Below the pieces are notes generated by a model, which was not told the origin of the DNA, did no database searches, and saw only the letters and a program-made list of their open reading frames with translations. From assembly GCA_945872425.1 (NCBI GenBank), contig CAMBZE010000010.1, positions 1 through 37,800 on the forward strand: DNA of 37,800 bases. The letters are read 5' to 3'. This document shows positions 17,109 to 26,157 of the stretch, in pieces. Position 1 is the stretch's first letter; each line of letters begins with the position of its first letter. Origin of the DNA: Methylotenera oryzisoli (GTDB lineage Bacteria; Pseudomonadota; Gammaproteobacteria; Burkholderiales; Methylophilaceae). A program made the position numbers and the translations under genes.

Positions 17109-18401
17109 TTACTTCAACACAAATTCTTTCGGCAATAACACCCAAATTCTACCTGACTGCTTCATCGCGCCTGCTTTTGCACCGGCATCAGCACCCGCAC
17201 CCCAAAAGAAATCCGCACGTACGCCTCCTTTAATCGCACCACCTGTATCTTGCGCCATCATCAGGCGTTTTAAAGGTTTTGTGCTATTTGGTTCGGTGGT
17301 AGATAAAAATACCGGCGCACCCAATGGCACAAATTTCGGATCAACCGCAACACTACGCTCACTTAGAATTGGCACTCCGAGCGCACCTAGTGGGCCAGGC
17401 AAGCCTGCTGGCAACTCTCGAAAAAATACATAACTCGGATTGTTATTCAGCAACTCACGCAGTTTATCCAGATTATTACGCGCCCAATTCTTAATCCCTT
17501 GCATTGAGGCCTGCGCCAGCGTCAGCTCTCCACGCTCAATCAGCAAACGTCCTATCGAATGATAAGTATGTCCATTCTGGTTTGCGTAGCCGACATGCAC
17601 CTGTTCGCCATTCTCCAACTGCACCAAACCTGAACCTTGAATCTGTAAGAAAAAAACATCGATGATGTCATCAATATAAATGAACTCGTGTCCTTTGGCT
17701 GGCGATGCTTCCGTCTCAATTTCTGCGCGATTGTAATAAGGCACCAATTTATTCCCCACCAATCTGCCGCGCACACGCTTGTATTTTAATTCAGGGAATA
17801 GGCTATCTAATTCAACGGTAATTAAATCAGCAGGTGGCGCATATAGGGGATAGGGGTACTTCGCAGACTTGTTGCGACTGCCTTTGAGCAATGGCTCATA
17901 ATAACCGGTAATCAGACCGCTGTCTGAACCATCAACGTTTGTTGTTTTATAAACCGAGAAATATTGCTTGAAATAAGCCTGCGCCGCCGTAGCACTGGGT
18001 TTGCTAGCAGTTTGGCTATTCAGTTGCGTTGCAGCACTACACGCGTTTAGCCACATTGGTTTATTGATTAAAGTAGAGCAACTTTGCATCCACGCTGACC
18101 AGGCCAAGCTCAAGTTATCACCTTGTAAGCCATCGACCTCTTCCCACTGCGCGGGTTTGAGTAAGCTGTAATCCGCAAGTTTAGCGAGTTCTTTCTGTTG
18201 CTCTGGATGAGGCTTGATTTCTGTCAATTTTCCAGCATCAGGAATTTGTACAGGGAGTTTTTCAGCAGGGCAATCGCACTGAGCTTTAGACAGAGCAAGT
18301 GGTGGTGCAGGTAGCGTCACAGGTTTTATGGGCTTATCTGCACACGCTACAACCATCGTGGCTATCAATACGAGTAAAGCATTCTGAGCTATTTTTTTCA
18401 T
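17109..18401 (-). CDS. mltA: Membrane-bound lytic murein transglycosylase A
   Basis: MltA cleaves the MurNAc-GlcNAc bond of peptidoglycan from the outer membrane, forming 1,6-anhydro products. The 430-aa protein is a lipoprotein: signal MKKIAQNALLVLIATMVVAC with C20 as the lipidated residue. The MltA domain contains GLITGYYEPLLKGSRNKSAKYPYPLYAPP and the DVFFLQIQGSGLVQLENGEQVHVGYANQNG block. The C-terminal 3D domain has MAQDTGGAIKGGVRADFFWGAG (first Asp near residue 385), which carries the catalytic aspartate of the family. The length is near normal. It is transcribed alone or ahead of nothing obvious; thiG lies 55 bases upstream on the same strand. Its products feed the recycling route that includes mpl. 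Confidence 0.95.
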   Translation of the reverse strand: MKKIAQNALLVLIATMVVACADKPIKPVTLPAPPLALSKAQCDCPAEKLPVQIPDAGKLTEIKPHPEQQKELAKLADYSLLKPAQWEEVDGLQGDNLSLAWSAWMQSCSTLINKPMWLNACSAATQLNSQTASKPSATAAQAYFKQYFSVYKTTNVDGSDSGLITGYYEPLLKGSRNKSAKYPYPLYAPPADLITVELDSLFPELKYKRVRGRLVGNKLVPYYNRAEIETEASPAKGHEFIYIDDIIDVFFLQIQGSGLVQLENGEQVHVGYANQNGHTYHSIGRLLIERGELTLAQASMQGIKNWARNNLDKLRELLNNNPSYVFFRELPAGLPGPLGALGVPILSERSVAVDPKFVPLGAPVFLSTTEPNSTKPLKRLMMAQDTGGAIKGGVRADFFWGAGADAGAKAGAMKQSGRIWVLLPKEFVLK

Positions 18402-18456
18402 GGTTATTTAGCTAATGACGTGGCCAAAGCCGTTAATGCAGCACACTTTAATGGCA

Positions 18457-19239
18457 CTAAGTAATCAATCCGGTGCTAGGCGAGCTTGGACTGGCTGAAT
18501 ACAGCTTTTTAGGCATGCGGCCCGCCAAATAGGCATCACGCCCGGCTTCTACCGCCTTTTTCATCGCGCCTGCCATCAAAACAGGGTTGCCTGCCGCCGC
18601 AATTGCCGTATTCATTAACACCCCCTGGCAACCCAACTCCATGGCAATGGCAGCATCAGATGCTGTACCAACGCCCGCGTCTACCAAAACCGGGATTTTT
18701 GCATTTTCAATAATAATTTGCAGGTTCCATGGGTTCAAAATGCCCATGCCTGAACCAATCAAGGATGCCAATGGCATTACAGCACAACAACCAATTTCCT
18801 CTAGCTGTTTGGCAATAATCGGGTCATCAGAACAATAAACCATCACGTCAAAACCTTCTTTCACCAAGGTTTTAGCCGCAGCAATGGTTTCTATCATGTT
18901 GGGATATAGCGTATTAGGGTCGCCCAGCACCTCTAATTTCACCAGCTTGTGCCCATCTAATAACTCACGCGCCAATCGCAACGTACGCACAGCGTCATCT
19001 GCCGAATAACACCCTGCCGTATTTGGCAGATAGGTAAACTCTTCAGGCGGTAAAAAATCTAGCAGCGAAGGCTCACCGGCCGTTTGCCCAATGTTAGTAC
19101 GGCGAATCGCCACGGTAACAATTTCTGCACCACTCGCGTCAATCGCAGCGCGCGTCTCGGTAAAATTTTTATATTTACCTGTGCCCACCAATAAACGTGA
19201 AGAATAAGTTTTATCTGCAATTTTTAATAAGTCTGACAA
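18457..19239 (-). CDS. thiG: Thiazole synthase
   Basis: ThiG forms the thiazole phosphate of thiamine from 1-deoxy-D-xylulose 5-phosphate, dehydroglycine and ThiS thiocarboxylate. The 260-aa TIM-barrel protein includes [25 protein letters not shown], the Schiff-base lysine region [16 protein letters not shown], and the phosphate-binding [28 protein letters not shown]. The start is TTG at 19239, giving [16 protein letters not shown] nine bases upstream supports it, and no ATG fits. thiS lies 17 bases upstream, so the pair is an operon. The glycine/tyrosine-derived partner (thiO or thiH) and thiE are not here. Confidence 0.96.
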   Translation of the reverse strand: MSDLLKIADKTYSSRLLVGTGKYKNFTETRAAIDASGAEIVTVAIRRTNIGQTAGEPSLLDFLPPEEFTYLPNTAGCYSADDAVRTLRLARELLDGHKLVKLEVLGDPNTLYPNMIETIAAAKTLVKEGFDVMVYCSDDPIIAKQLEEIGCCAVMPLASLIGSGMGILNPWNLQIIIENAKIPVLVDAGVGTASDAAIAMELGCQGVLMNTAIAAAGNPVLMAGAMKKAVEAGRDAYLAGRMPKKLYSASPSSPSTGLIT

Positions 19240-19256
19240 CGTTAGTATCCTTTACT

Positions 19257-19460
19257 TTAACCACCACCCACCGCGCCAACAATCTCCAACTTATCACCGT
19301 CTAGCAATTGTGTTGCTTCAAATTGGCTACGTGGCACAATTTCGCCATTGCGCTCAATCGCTAGACGCTTACCTGTTAACTCCAGCGTATTCACAAGATG
19401 TGCCACACTAAAACTAGCCGCATCAAAACTACGTGGTTTACCATTTATCGTGAGTTGCAT
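19257..19460 (-). CDS. thiS: Sulfur carrier protein ThiS
   Basis: This is a 67-aa ubiquitin-like sulfur carrier. It begins MQLTINGKPRSF, has RLAIERNGEIVPRSQF in the middle, and ends DKLEIVGAVGGG. The C-terminal Gly-Gly is adenylated and converted to the thiocarboxylate that donates sulfur to ThiG; here three glycines end the chain, as in many ThiS proteins. It is first in the thiS-thiG operon. A TPP riboswitch was looked for in the 264-bp upstream region and not recognised. Confidence 0.95.
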   Translation of the reverse strand: MQLTINGKPRSFDAASFSVAHLVNTLELTGKRLAIERNGEIVPRSQFEATQLLDGDKLEIVGAVGGG

Positions 19461-19724
19461 ATTGATTTATAATTTAAGCAGGCCAAGAATGATGTAAATT
19501 TTATGCCCACTGCTAAGAAACGGCACGACCATACACATGGCACAAATAGATTTTAAAACAGTATTTTACGAAAATAATAGGGCGCTTAGCAAACCTTATA
19601 TGGATTATTTGCATGCTGTGCAAAAAATAACATCCCCCAATAATCACATATCCCGAAAATAAGTAAGTACCGTTGTACAATATCCCAAGTTTCATATTTT
19701 TAAAGTTAATACAGAAAGCTCACC

Positions 19725-20465
19725 GTGAACACTCAAAGCCATATTGCAGACCTTAACACACCCACTGGGGTGATGCGCACTTATATCCACCGCCCAATAG
19801 GTGAGGGGAAATATCCAACCATTTTGTTTTATTCGGAAATTTTCCAGCAAACCGGCCCTATTGAGCGTGCTGCCAAAATAATGGCCGGGCATGGTTACGC
19901 GGTACTGGTACCCGAGGTGTTTCACGAGCTCAATCCTATTGGCACGGTGCTAGGCTACGACAATGCCGGGCGTGATAAAGGTAATGCGGATAAATCCGCA
20001 AAAGATGTACAAGGCTATGATACCGACAACGCGGCTATGATTGCTTTTGCAAAACAACAGCCGTGGTACAACGGCAACATTGGCGCTATGGGGTTCTGTA
20101 TCGGCGGCCATTTGGCATTCCGCGCTGCCTTACAACCTGAAATCAAAGGCACCGCTTGTTTCTATGCCACTGACTTGCATACACAAGTCATTCCGAACAA
20201 ACCAAGTCAGCACAGTATGGATCGATTAAAAGACATCTCCGGTGAACTGCTCATGATCTGGGGCAAACAAGACCCGCACATCCCTGCACCTGGTCGTGCA
20301 GAAGTTTATAAAAAGCTCGGCGATGCCAACCTGACGTTCACCTGGCACGAATTTAATGCGCAACACGCTTTCATGCGTGATGAAGGTGAGCGCTATGACC
20401 CACAAACCGCGATGATTGGTTACCAGCTTGCTTTGAATCTATTTAGCAGGACGTTACATCAATAA
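19725..20465 (+). CDS. Dienelactone hydrolase family protein
   Basis: This 246-aa alpha/beta hydrolase of the DLH family has a Cys-His-Asp triad: nucleophile C125 in GAMGFCIGGHLAFRAAL, D183 in WGKQDPHIP and H214 in NAQHAFMRDEG. E38 in FYSEIF matches the conserved Glu that interacts with the cysteine in dienelactone hydrolase. True dienelactone hydrolase acts in chlorocatechol breakdown, but no aromatic pathway genes are near and this family is broad, so the substrate is unknown. The start is GTG at 19725, preceded only by a weak AGAAAG-like site. It is a single gene with a bidirectional terminator shared with gnd. Confidence 0.88.
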   Translation: MNTQSHIADLNTPTGVMRTYIHRPIGEGKYPTILFYSEIFQQTGPIERAAKIMAGHGYAVLVPEVFHELNPIGTVLGYDNAGRDKGNADKSAKDVQGYDTDNAAMIAFAKQQPWYNGNIGAMGFCIGGHLAFRAALQPEIKGTACFYATDLHTQVIPNKPSQHSMDRLKDISGELLMIWGKQDPHIPAPGRAEVYKKLGDANLTFTWHEFNAQHAFMRDEGERYDPQTAMIGYQLALNLFSRTLHQ

Positions 20466-20486
20466 AAAACTTAAATTTATGTCAGC

Positions 20487-20512
20487 AAAAAGCCCGCTTT
20501 CGCGGGCTTTTT
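20487..20512. terminator. Bidirectional intrinsic terminator between the hydrolase gene and gnd
   Basis: AGCCCGC (20491-20497), loop TTTC, GCGGGCT (20502-20508), flanked by an A run on the left and a T run on the right. It can serve the plus-strand hydrolase gene and the minus-strand gnd. Confidence 0.93.
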
Positions 20513-20541
20513 CACATTACTACGCTTAGTACTTAACTAAC

Positions 20542-22053
20542 CTACACTTCCAATTGTGGACGACCTGCCTCTGGCCAATCCAAGTGGAAGAATTGACCGC
20601 GTGGCTGGTCTTTACGCTCATAAGTATGTGCGCCAAAGTAGTCACGTTGGCCTTGCAACAAGTTTGCTGGCAAATCTGCACTGCGGTAACCATCATAGTA
20701 AGCCATTGCAGCGGCAAAACCTTGTGCCGGGATGCCGTTAGTCACTGCTAATGCAATCACTTTGCGCCATCCAGCTTGACCTTCGTTCATGGCATTAGTG
20801 AAGTAAGGGTCTAACATCAAGTTTTTCAGACGTGAGTTCAATGCATAAGCATCCGTGATTTTTTGCAAGAAACGTGCGCGGATGATACAACCACCACGCC
20901 AGATCTGTGCAATCTCACCGAAGTTCAGTTTCCAGTTGTAAGCCACTTGTGCTTTATCAATCAATTGGAAGCCTTGTGCATAAGCGCAGATTTTTGAGCA
21001 ATACAATGCGTTTTTAATCGCTTCGATAATCGCTTTTTTATCACCTTCAACTTTGATTGCAGGGCCTTTCAAGATTTTACTTGCTTCAACGCGCTCTTCT
21101 TTTAAGCTTGAAAGTGCACGTGCGTAAACTGCGGCAGCAATCGCATTGGCTGGTGCGCCAAGTTCTAGTGCATTTGCCGCTGTCCATTGACCCGTGCCTT
21201 TTTGACCTGCTGTATCCAGAATTTTGTCTACTAGGAAGCCAGGCCCCATCGGGTCTTTTTGTTGCAGAATGTCGGCAGTGATCTCAATCAGAAAGCTTGA
21301 TAGCTCGCCTTTATTCCACTCAGCAAACACTTTGCCGATTTCATCCGCTGGCATGCCAAGCAGGTTCTTCATCAACCAGTAAGCTTCGCAAATCAATTGC
21401 ATATCGATATATTCAATACCGTTGTGCACCATTTTCACATAATGGCCGGCGCCATCAGGGCCAATGTACTCAGCACATGAAAAGCCGCCTTCAACAGGCT
21501 TGCCCGGTTTACCACCTTCTAAAGGCTCGCCAGTCACAGGGTCAACTTTAGCAGCAATGTCGCGCCAGATAGGCTCTAAGCTCGCCCATGCTCTACGGGT
21601 ACCAGATGGCATCAATGATGGGCCAAAGCGTGCGCCGGTTTCACCGCCAGATACGCCAGAACCAATAAATTCGAACCCTTTAGCTGCCAATTCTTTTTCA
21701 CGACGGATGGTGTCTGTCCACAATGAGTTGCCACCGTCAATAATGATGTCGCCTTGCTCCAGGAATGGCAGTAAAGCGTTAATGGTTACGTCTGTCGCGC
21801 TACCAGCTTTTACTAACAACACAATTTTGCGTGGGCGTTTAATACTTAGTACAAATGAAGCCAAATCCGCATGACCAACCACATTGGCATGTGAAGGCTC
21901 ATTCTTTTTGCATTCTTCGATAAAATTTACCATTTTTTTAGGGTCACGGTTATAAACCGCAATGGTGTAGCCATGATCGGCAATATTGAGAGCCAGGTTT
22001 TGGCCCATAACAGCTAGGCCCACTAGGCCAATATCAGCATTTTTTGTAGTCAT
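20542..22053 (-). CDS. gnd: 6-phosphogluconate dehydrogenase, decarboxylating
   Basis: Gnd oxidatively decarboxylates 6-phosphogluconate to ribulose 5-phosphate. In Methylophilaceae this closes the dissimilatory RuMP cycle that oxidises formaldehyde to CO2 (established for the family, inferred here). The 503-aa protein is the long form. It has the nucleotide-binding [29 protein letters not shown], the substrate motif [23 protein letters not shown], the catalytic KMVHNGIEY segment, and the C-terminal [12 protein letters not shown] and [18 protein letters not shown]. The full-length C-terminal tail points to the NADP-type dimeric enzyme. A weak AGAGAAG precedes the ATG. It is a single gene; zwf and pgl are not adjacent. 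Confidence 0.97.
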   Translation of the reverse strand: MTTKNADIGLVGLAVMGQNLALNIADHGYTIAVYNRDPKKMVNFIEECKKNEPSHANVVGHADLASFVLSIKRPRKIVLLVKAGSATDVTINALLPFLEQGDIIIDGGNSLWTDTIRREKELAAKGFEFIGSGVSGGETGARFGPSLMPSGTRRAWASLEPIWRDIAAKVDPVTGEPLEGGKPGKPVEGGFSCAEYIGPDGAGHYVKMVHNGIEYIDMQLICEAYWLMKNLLGMPADEIGKVFAEWNKGELSSFLIEITADILQQKDPMGPGFLVDKILDTAGQKGTGQWTAANALELGAPANAIAAAVYARALSSLKEERVEASKILKGPAIKVEGDKKAIIEAIKNALYCSKICAYAQGFQLIDKAQVAYNWKLNFGEIAQIWRGGCIIRARFLQKITDAYALNSRLKNLMLDPYFTNAMNEGQAGWRKVIALAVTNGIPAQGFAAAMAYYDGYRSADLPANLLQGQRDYFGAHTYERKDQPRGQFFHLDWPEAGRPQLEV

Positions 22054-22204
22054 TTATCTTCTCTTTTGGAGTTGTTTAATGGAAAGGGTATTTTTGTAGG
22101 CAAGATTATAGAGCTTTTAACAGATTTAAGCGCCAAATCTTAACGCAGATACCGTATTTATTTTGATTATTGACTAATTTTTTGATCACACCCATCCGCC
22201 TCAG

Positions 22205-22235
22205 CACTAAGTGCTAAGTGCTAAATGTCAAGTGC
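22205..22235. repeat. Heptamer tandem repeat (CTAAGTG)
   Basis: CTAAGTG (22207-22213), CTAAGTG (22214-22220), CTAAATG (22221-22227) and TCAAGTG (22228-22234) form about four tandem units in the gnd upstream region. No other feature was recognised in this 242-bp gap. Confidence 0.7.
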
Positions 22236-22295
22236 TCACACAACGTGCGGGAAGGTAAATTTTTAAGTGTAGCTACAGATGCTCAATTCGGGTAG

Positions 22296-22514
22296 TTAGT
22301 AGTTACTATTCCTACCGCTAGAGTATCCCTCTGGCATATCGTTCTGCCACTCACCGCAATCTGCACAAAAATGATTATGCATCGTCGGACTTGGTTCTAG
22401 ATGACGACTCCCACAAAATTTACATTGGACTGCGTGTAACGCAGGTGTTTTATGATGCGTTTCGTGAAGTTCTGTGGCAACCTTGGTGCCGCCTAATCCG
22501 TATTTATTATCCAT
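22296..22514 (-). CDS. Small zinc-ribbon protein of unknown function (72 aa)
   Basis: The product is not recognised as a named family. It has two CxxC knuckles, C31-KF-C34 and C50-AD-C53, which make a plausible four-Cys zinc ribbon, with His at several nearby positions. The tail is polar (NDMPEGYSSGRNSNY), and there is no signal peptide or membrane segment. An AGGGA nine bases before the ATG at 22514 supports translation. It stands alone, with about 110 bases to the lipoprotein gene upstream. It may bind nucleic acid or act as a metal-binding adaptor, but nothing in the context decides that. Confidence 0.7.
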   Translation of the reverse strand: MDNKYGLGGTKVATELHETHHKTPALHAVQCKFCGSRHLEPSPTMHNHFCADCGEWQNDMPEGYSSGRNSNY

Positions 22515-22622
22515 GATCAGTCCCTGCAGAATGCGAGCTTGGAGTAGCTAAATTACGCTTTTTTTACGTCGTTAGCAAGTGGTCGATCTGCTATCAGCGG
22601 TTGGCAGGTTAACTGAAATCTT

Positions 22623-22985
22623 TTATTTCTTAACTTGTGGCTTGCAAGCCGTGTAGATGATTTTTTCACCATCATTCAGTGTGGTGGCATCCCCGTTAAC
22701 CAGCAGCGTAATTGCTCCGCTAGTAAAGCGATTATTCGCGTCGCCCGCTTTAGTTAGGTTAATTTCATGGTCAGGATAAATGAGCCACGCGTCATTGCCA
22801 TTATTAAGCATACGCACATAAAAATGTTTATTGCCCTCACAAATATACTCTGTCGCATTTTGCGGAGTGCGCGACTGCTCTTTATTATCCGTACCGAACG
22901 GATTAGAAAGGTTAATTGAGCTACATGCGGGAAGTATGGCTAACAAAGCCAGCACTAAAGAAGATTGATGTAATTTGATGATCAT
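22623..22985 (-). CDS. MliC-like lipoprotein
   Basis: This 120-aa lipoprotein has a signal peptide ending LLAILPAC, with lipidated C21. The mature part contains a domain of about 70 residues with C49 (EYICEGN) and C114 (YTACKP) near its ends, positioned for a disulfide. The pattern TSGAITLLVNGDATTL resembles the MliC/PliC family, periplasmic inhibitors of C-type lysozyme (usual motif SASGARY...W.KG..A.L). Several key residues of that motif are not obvious here, so inhibition of lysozyme is uncertain; a structural role in the envelope is also possible. It is followed upstream by the Sua5-type gene on the same strand with an 80-base gap. Confidence 0.7.
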   Translation of the reverse strand: MIIKLHQSSLVLALLAILPACSSINLSNPFGTDNKEQSRTPQNATEYICEGNKHFYVRMLNNGNDAWLIYPDHEINLTKAGDANNRFTSGAITLLVNGDATTLNDGEKIIYTACKPQVKK

Positions 22986-23065
22986 ATTTTAAGCCTGTGG
23001 TTGATGTTGAATGGGTATCGAATAACCATTATGAAATCTTCGAATAGTGCATAATATACAACAAG

Positions 23066-24019
23066 TTACCGATGTCCCGCACGGTTTAACCTATCTAATA
23101 TAGCTGACCACGCTGGCGCGCTGGGTGGCAACTCTACCAACAAACGATCTACTCTCATTGCATCTAGACTATGTAGTGTACCGTATAACAGCTCTGCAAC
23201 TTTATCCGGTTGATTCGGCAGCCTTACCACCGCGCAATTGGGGGCATCACCATCACCTATCAACAATGCCGCACAAGTTAAACCCGCCTGTATAAGCAAC
23301 TCACTCTCTTTGATGAGCGCAGGTTTATCTTTGAAGAGTATCAGCGAGGTACGGGGTGAGTAATGCAAAGCATGTTGCCCCGGCGCTTTGGGAGTCGTTT
23401 GGGCAGCAACGTTAGCCGGCTTAATGTTAGCTATTTTGGCAATGTCTTCTTCACTAATCATCCCTGGCCGCAATAACTGCCATTGCCCATTGGCAGCCAC
23501 ACTCACAATCGTTGATTCGATACCAATATTACACGCGCCGCCATCCAATACCGGAATCGCCTCACCCAGCCCCGCCTCTACGTGCGAGGCCGTGGTTGGG
23601 CTAAGTTGGGTAAATAAATTAGCAGAAGGTGCCGCAACGCTCAAGCCGCTCTGTTTAAGCAAAGCGAGTGTAACGGGGTGATTCGGCACGCGCAGGGCAA
23701 CAGTAGATTCACCGCCACGAACCACGCGCGACACATGCTGCTTTGCAGGTAGCACCAAAGTCAACGCTCCCGGCCAAAAAGCTTTTGCTAATTTGACGGC
23801 AATGTCAGGGAATGCCGTTACCCAATAATCGACTTGGTCAATATCGCCAATATGCACAATCAACGGGTGATCTGCAGGACGTTGCTTAATCGTAAATATT
23901 TTTTTTAACGCGTCATCATTAGTGGCATCAGCGGCCAGACCATAAACGGTCTCGGTCGGAATCGCTACAACTTCACCTTTTTTGAGTTCGGCAATTGCCT
24001 GTTCCAAGCTCACGCGCAT
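23066..24019 (-). CDS. Threonylcarbamoyl-AMP synthase (Sua5 type)
   Basis: The enzyme makes L-threonylcarbamoyl-AMP from Thr, bicarbonate and ATP, the first step of the universal t6A37 tRNA modification. The 317-aa protein has the YrdC domain (about 1-200): VVAIPTETVYGLAADATND, KRPADHPLIVHI-like IKQRPADHPLIVHIGD, the FWPGALTLVLPAK segment, and SVAAPSANLFTQLSPTTASHV. A linker then leads to the C-terminal Sua5 domain (about 205-315), starting APGQHALHYSPRTSLILF. The presence of the Sua5 domain separates it from the short TsaC of E. coli. Partners tsaB, D and E are not in the window. Confidence 0.93.
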   Translation of the reverse strand: MRVSLEQAIAELKKGEVVAIPTETVYGLAADATNDDALKKIFTIKQRPADHPLIVHIGDIDQVDYWVTAFPDIAVKLAKAFWPGALTLVLPAKQHVSRVVRGGESTVALRVPNHPVTLALLKQSGLSVAAPSANLFTQLSPTTASHVEAGLGEAIPVLDGGACNIGIESTIVSVAANGQWQLLRPGMISEEDIAKIANIKPANVAAQTTPKAPGQHALHYSPRTSLILFKDKPALIKESELLIQAGLTCAALLIGDGDAPNCAVVRLPNQPDKVAELLYGTLHSLDAMRVDRLLVELPPSAPAWSAILDRLNRAGHR

Positions 24020-24137
24020 GATATTTTGATTGTTGCTAAAAACGCCATTTTACTACTTTAAACCATCATTTACCCAACTTGAAAATTTCAGCTTTGTAAC
24101 ATCATGAGATAAAATGCGTTTTTTATAAGGAATACAC

Positions 24138-24464
24138 ATGACTCAAATCACGGTAGAAAAAAATCCAAGCCAACAACGTTTAGATGCGCTGACTGTCAAC
24201 AAATGGCCAACTTGGCAAAAAGAGGTTTCTGTTTTTTCATGGACGTTTCCCGAGCAGGAAATCGCTTACATTTTAGAAGGCGAATGTATCATTACGCCAA
24301 CTGGTGGCACCCCCGTGGCTTTTGGCAAAGGTGATTTAGTCACTTTTCCGGCAGGCATGACAGCAAGCTGGGAAGTAAAACAGCCACTACATAAACACTA
24401 CCATTTAGATGGCTCTAAACTTTGTCAAATCTATCGCCGCATTAAACTGGCACTAAAACTCTAG
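24138..24464 (+). CDS. Cupin domain protein (DUF861 type)
   Basis: This small 108-aa cupin has the cupin_3 (DUF861) pattern: WSWTFPEQEIAYILEGE-type strand (SWTFPEQEIAYILEGECIITP), then VAFGKGDLVTFPAGMTASWEV. The family includes metal-binding and non-enzymatic members; the metal-binding His/Glu set is poor here, with E in EQEIAY as the best candidate, so the activity is unknown. AAGGAA lies before the ATG, with TGAGATAAAAT at 24105-24115 as a likely -10. The stop TAG (24462-24464) lies inside the first bases of a MITE-like element, so the present C terminus (ALKL) may have been set or preserved by that insertion. Confidence 0.87.
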   Translation: MTQITVEKNPSQQRLDALTVNKWPTWQKEVSVFSWTFPEQEIAYILEGECIITPTGGTPVAFGKGDLVTFPAGMTASWEVKQPLHKHYHLDGSKLCQIYRRIKLALKL

Positions 24465-24740
24465 GGAAACGCTGATTAAATCCTCATGACCACGCACATG
24501 AGGTTTGCGGGATGGGATGCCAGGCAGGCGACGAGGTTAATGGTTATTCCCTTGACGAGGAGACTAACACAGCAGACCGCCCGCAAACTCTGTGCCCATC
24601 AGGGTTGCGATAAATTTGTGCGCTTACGTATGTGTGCTCCTTGGCTTCGTAGAATAACTACGACCTGCGTCGCACGCCTCGCAATCACCACAAATTTATT
24701 CGCAACGTGGCTTATGGTGATTTAATCAGTGCTTCCCTAG
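24461..24740. mobile_element. 280-bp MITE-like element with terminal inverted repeats
   Basis: The left end reads CTAGGGAAACGCTGATTAAAT and the right end in reverse complement CTAGGGAAGCACTGATTAAAT (24720-24740), matching at 19 of 21 positions. The outermost CTAG at both ends could be part of the repeat or a 4-bp target duplication, the target type of IS5-like transposons. Inside are a CCTCATG/CATGAGG hairpin (24482-24503) and a second inverted pair around TAAATTTGTG (about 24604-24620 and 24690-24706). No transposase fits; the only ORF inside is a low-quality Arg/Leu/Thr-rich frame. I infer a non-autonomous derivative of an IS. Confidence 0.8.
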
Positions 24741-24778
24741 AGAACCAGAAAGGAGAGTGCCTCCAGAATGGATGTTCT

Positions 24779-24804
24779 ATTCAAGAGCTTCTCAGCTCTT
24801 GAAT
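24779..24804 (-). terminator. Hairpin downstream of metK
   Basis: ATTCAAGAGCT (24779-24789), loop TCTC, AGCTCTTGAAT (24794-24804) make a perfect 11-bp stem 8 bases beyond the metK stop. No T run follows in the metK direction, so it may act as an mRNA 3'-end stabiliser or a non-canonical terminator. Together with the MITE it accounts for the 348-bp gap between the cupin gene and metK. Confidence 0.55.
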
Positions 24805-24812
24805 AAACAGCC

Positions 24813-25970
24813 CTAGACGGAAGCTTTCAGTGCAGCCGCTTTATCTGTATGTTCCCAGGTAAACTCTGGCTCATCACGACCAAAATGACCATAAGCAGCC
24901 GTTTTAGTGTAAATCGGACGTAACAAATCCAGCATTTTTACAATGCCTTTAGGACGCAAATCAAAATGATCCAACACTAATTGTGTCAACACTTCGTTTG
25001 ATACTTTGCCGGTGCCATAGGTTTCTACCATCACAGAGGTTGGTCGCGCCACGCCAATCGCGTAACTGACCTGCACCAGACAACGTGATGCCAAGCCTGC
25101 AGCCACAATGTTTTTAGCGACATAACGTCCGGCATAGGCTGCGCTACGATCAACTTTGGATGGGTCTTTACCAGAGAATGCACCGCCGCCATGTGGTGCT
25201 GCGCCGCCGTAGGTATCCACAATAATCTTGCGACCGGTTAAGCCGCAATCTCCTTGTGGGCCACCAATCACAAAACGTCCGGTAGGGTTCACCAGATAAT
25301 TGATATCACCCTTGATGAGTTCTTTAGGTAATGTTGGTTTGATAATCTCTTCAATCACGGCTTCGCGGATGTCTTTTAATTCCATCTCGGGTGCATGTTG
25401 GGTAGAAACAACCACTGTATCAATTTTATAAGGTTTACCATCCACATATTGCACGGTTACTTGAGACTTTGCATCTGGACGCAACCATGGCAGACGGCCA
25501 TCTTTACGTAACTGCGCCTGACGCTCCATCATGCGATGGCTCAACCAGATTGGCAATGGCATCAGTTGCGGTGTTTCGTTGACTGCATAGCCAAACATCA
25601 AGCCCTGATCGCCAGCGCCTTGGTCTAGCGGGTCGTCATGTGCGCCGTCTACGCCTTGGGCAATGTCAGGAGATTGTTTGTCGTAGGCAACGAGTACCGC
25701 ACAACCTTTATAGTCAATACCGTATTCGGTATTGTCGTAACCAATGCGTTTAATTGTTTCGCGTGCCACTTTGATGTAATCGACGTTGGCTGTGGTGGTG
25801 ATTTCACCAGCAAGCACAATCAGGCCGGTATTGGCTAAAGTCTCTGCTGCAACACGGGCTGTTGGGTCTTGTTCAAGTATCGCATCTAAAATACTATCGG
25901 ATACTTGATCTGCGAGTTTGTCGGGATGGCCTTCAGAAACGGATTCTGAAGTAAATAAATATGAATTCAT
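24813..25970 (-). CDS. metK: S-adenosylmethionine synthetase
   Basis: MetK makes SAM from methionine and ATP. The 385-aa protein begins [26 protein letters not shown], with the ATP-binding His and Asp of that motif. It also has [10 protein letters not shown], the P-loop-like [21 protein letters not shown], and [24 protein letters not shown] chose the ATG at 25970; an upstream in-frame start at 26024 would add 18 non-conserved residues. A weak AAGGCAG lies just before it. The upstream region (to dapF, divergent) was examined for SAM or SAH riboswitch features and none was recognised. MetH is also in this window, but the two are 13 kb apart. Confidence 0.97.
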   Translation of the reverse strand: MNSYLFTSESVSEGHPDKLADQVSDSILDAILEQDPTARVAAETLANTGLIVLAGEITTTANVDYIKVARETIKRIGYDNTEYGIDYKGCAVLVAYDKQSPDIAQGVDGAHDDPLDQGAGDQGLMFGYAVNETPQLMPLPIWLSHRMMERQAQLRKDGRLPWLRPDAKSQVTVQYVDGKPYKIDTVVVSTQHAPEMELKDIREAVIEEIIKPTLPKELIKGDINYLVNPTGRFVIGGPQGDCGLTGRKIIVDTYGGAAPHGGGAFSGKDPSKVDRSAAYAGRYVAKNIVAAGLASRCLVQVSYAIGVARPTSVMVETYGTGKVSNEVLTQLVLDHFDLRPKGIVKMLDLLRPIYTKTAAYGHFGRDEPEFTWEHTDKAAALKASV

Positions 25971-26157
25971 GATCTGCCTTGGAAGAAAATGGTTGTAAAA
26001 AATACTCACTAAAGGCTGAAGCAAGTATTAAGGAACGTGTGATTGTACACGAATGTAGCTCACCCCAAATAAGTAAACCACACATCCAAAAATTAACTTG
26101 TTAAAATAGCACTAAATAATTCAACAAAGCAATTTGCCACTCTCATACAATAATCAC

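Noticed and set aside
19461-19724. TPP riboswitch or a 60-codon minus-strand ORF upstream of thiS
   Set aside because: No THI-box core (CTGAGA with the paired GACC-type segment) was found on the minus strand. The ORF at 19513-19695 lacks a ribosome binding site and family features. I see nothing else in this gap.
24486-24725. 79-codon open frame within the MITE-like element
   Set aside because: Lies wholly between the terminal repeats, has no ribosome binding site, and its Arg/Thr/Leu-rich product looks like translated repeat DNA and not a transposase.
25971-26157. SAM or SAH riboswitch in the metK leader
   Set aside because: No recognisable riboswitch core or terminator-antiterminator pair could be seen by eye; a covariance-model search would settle it.
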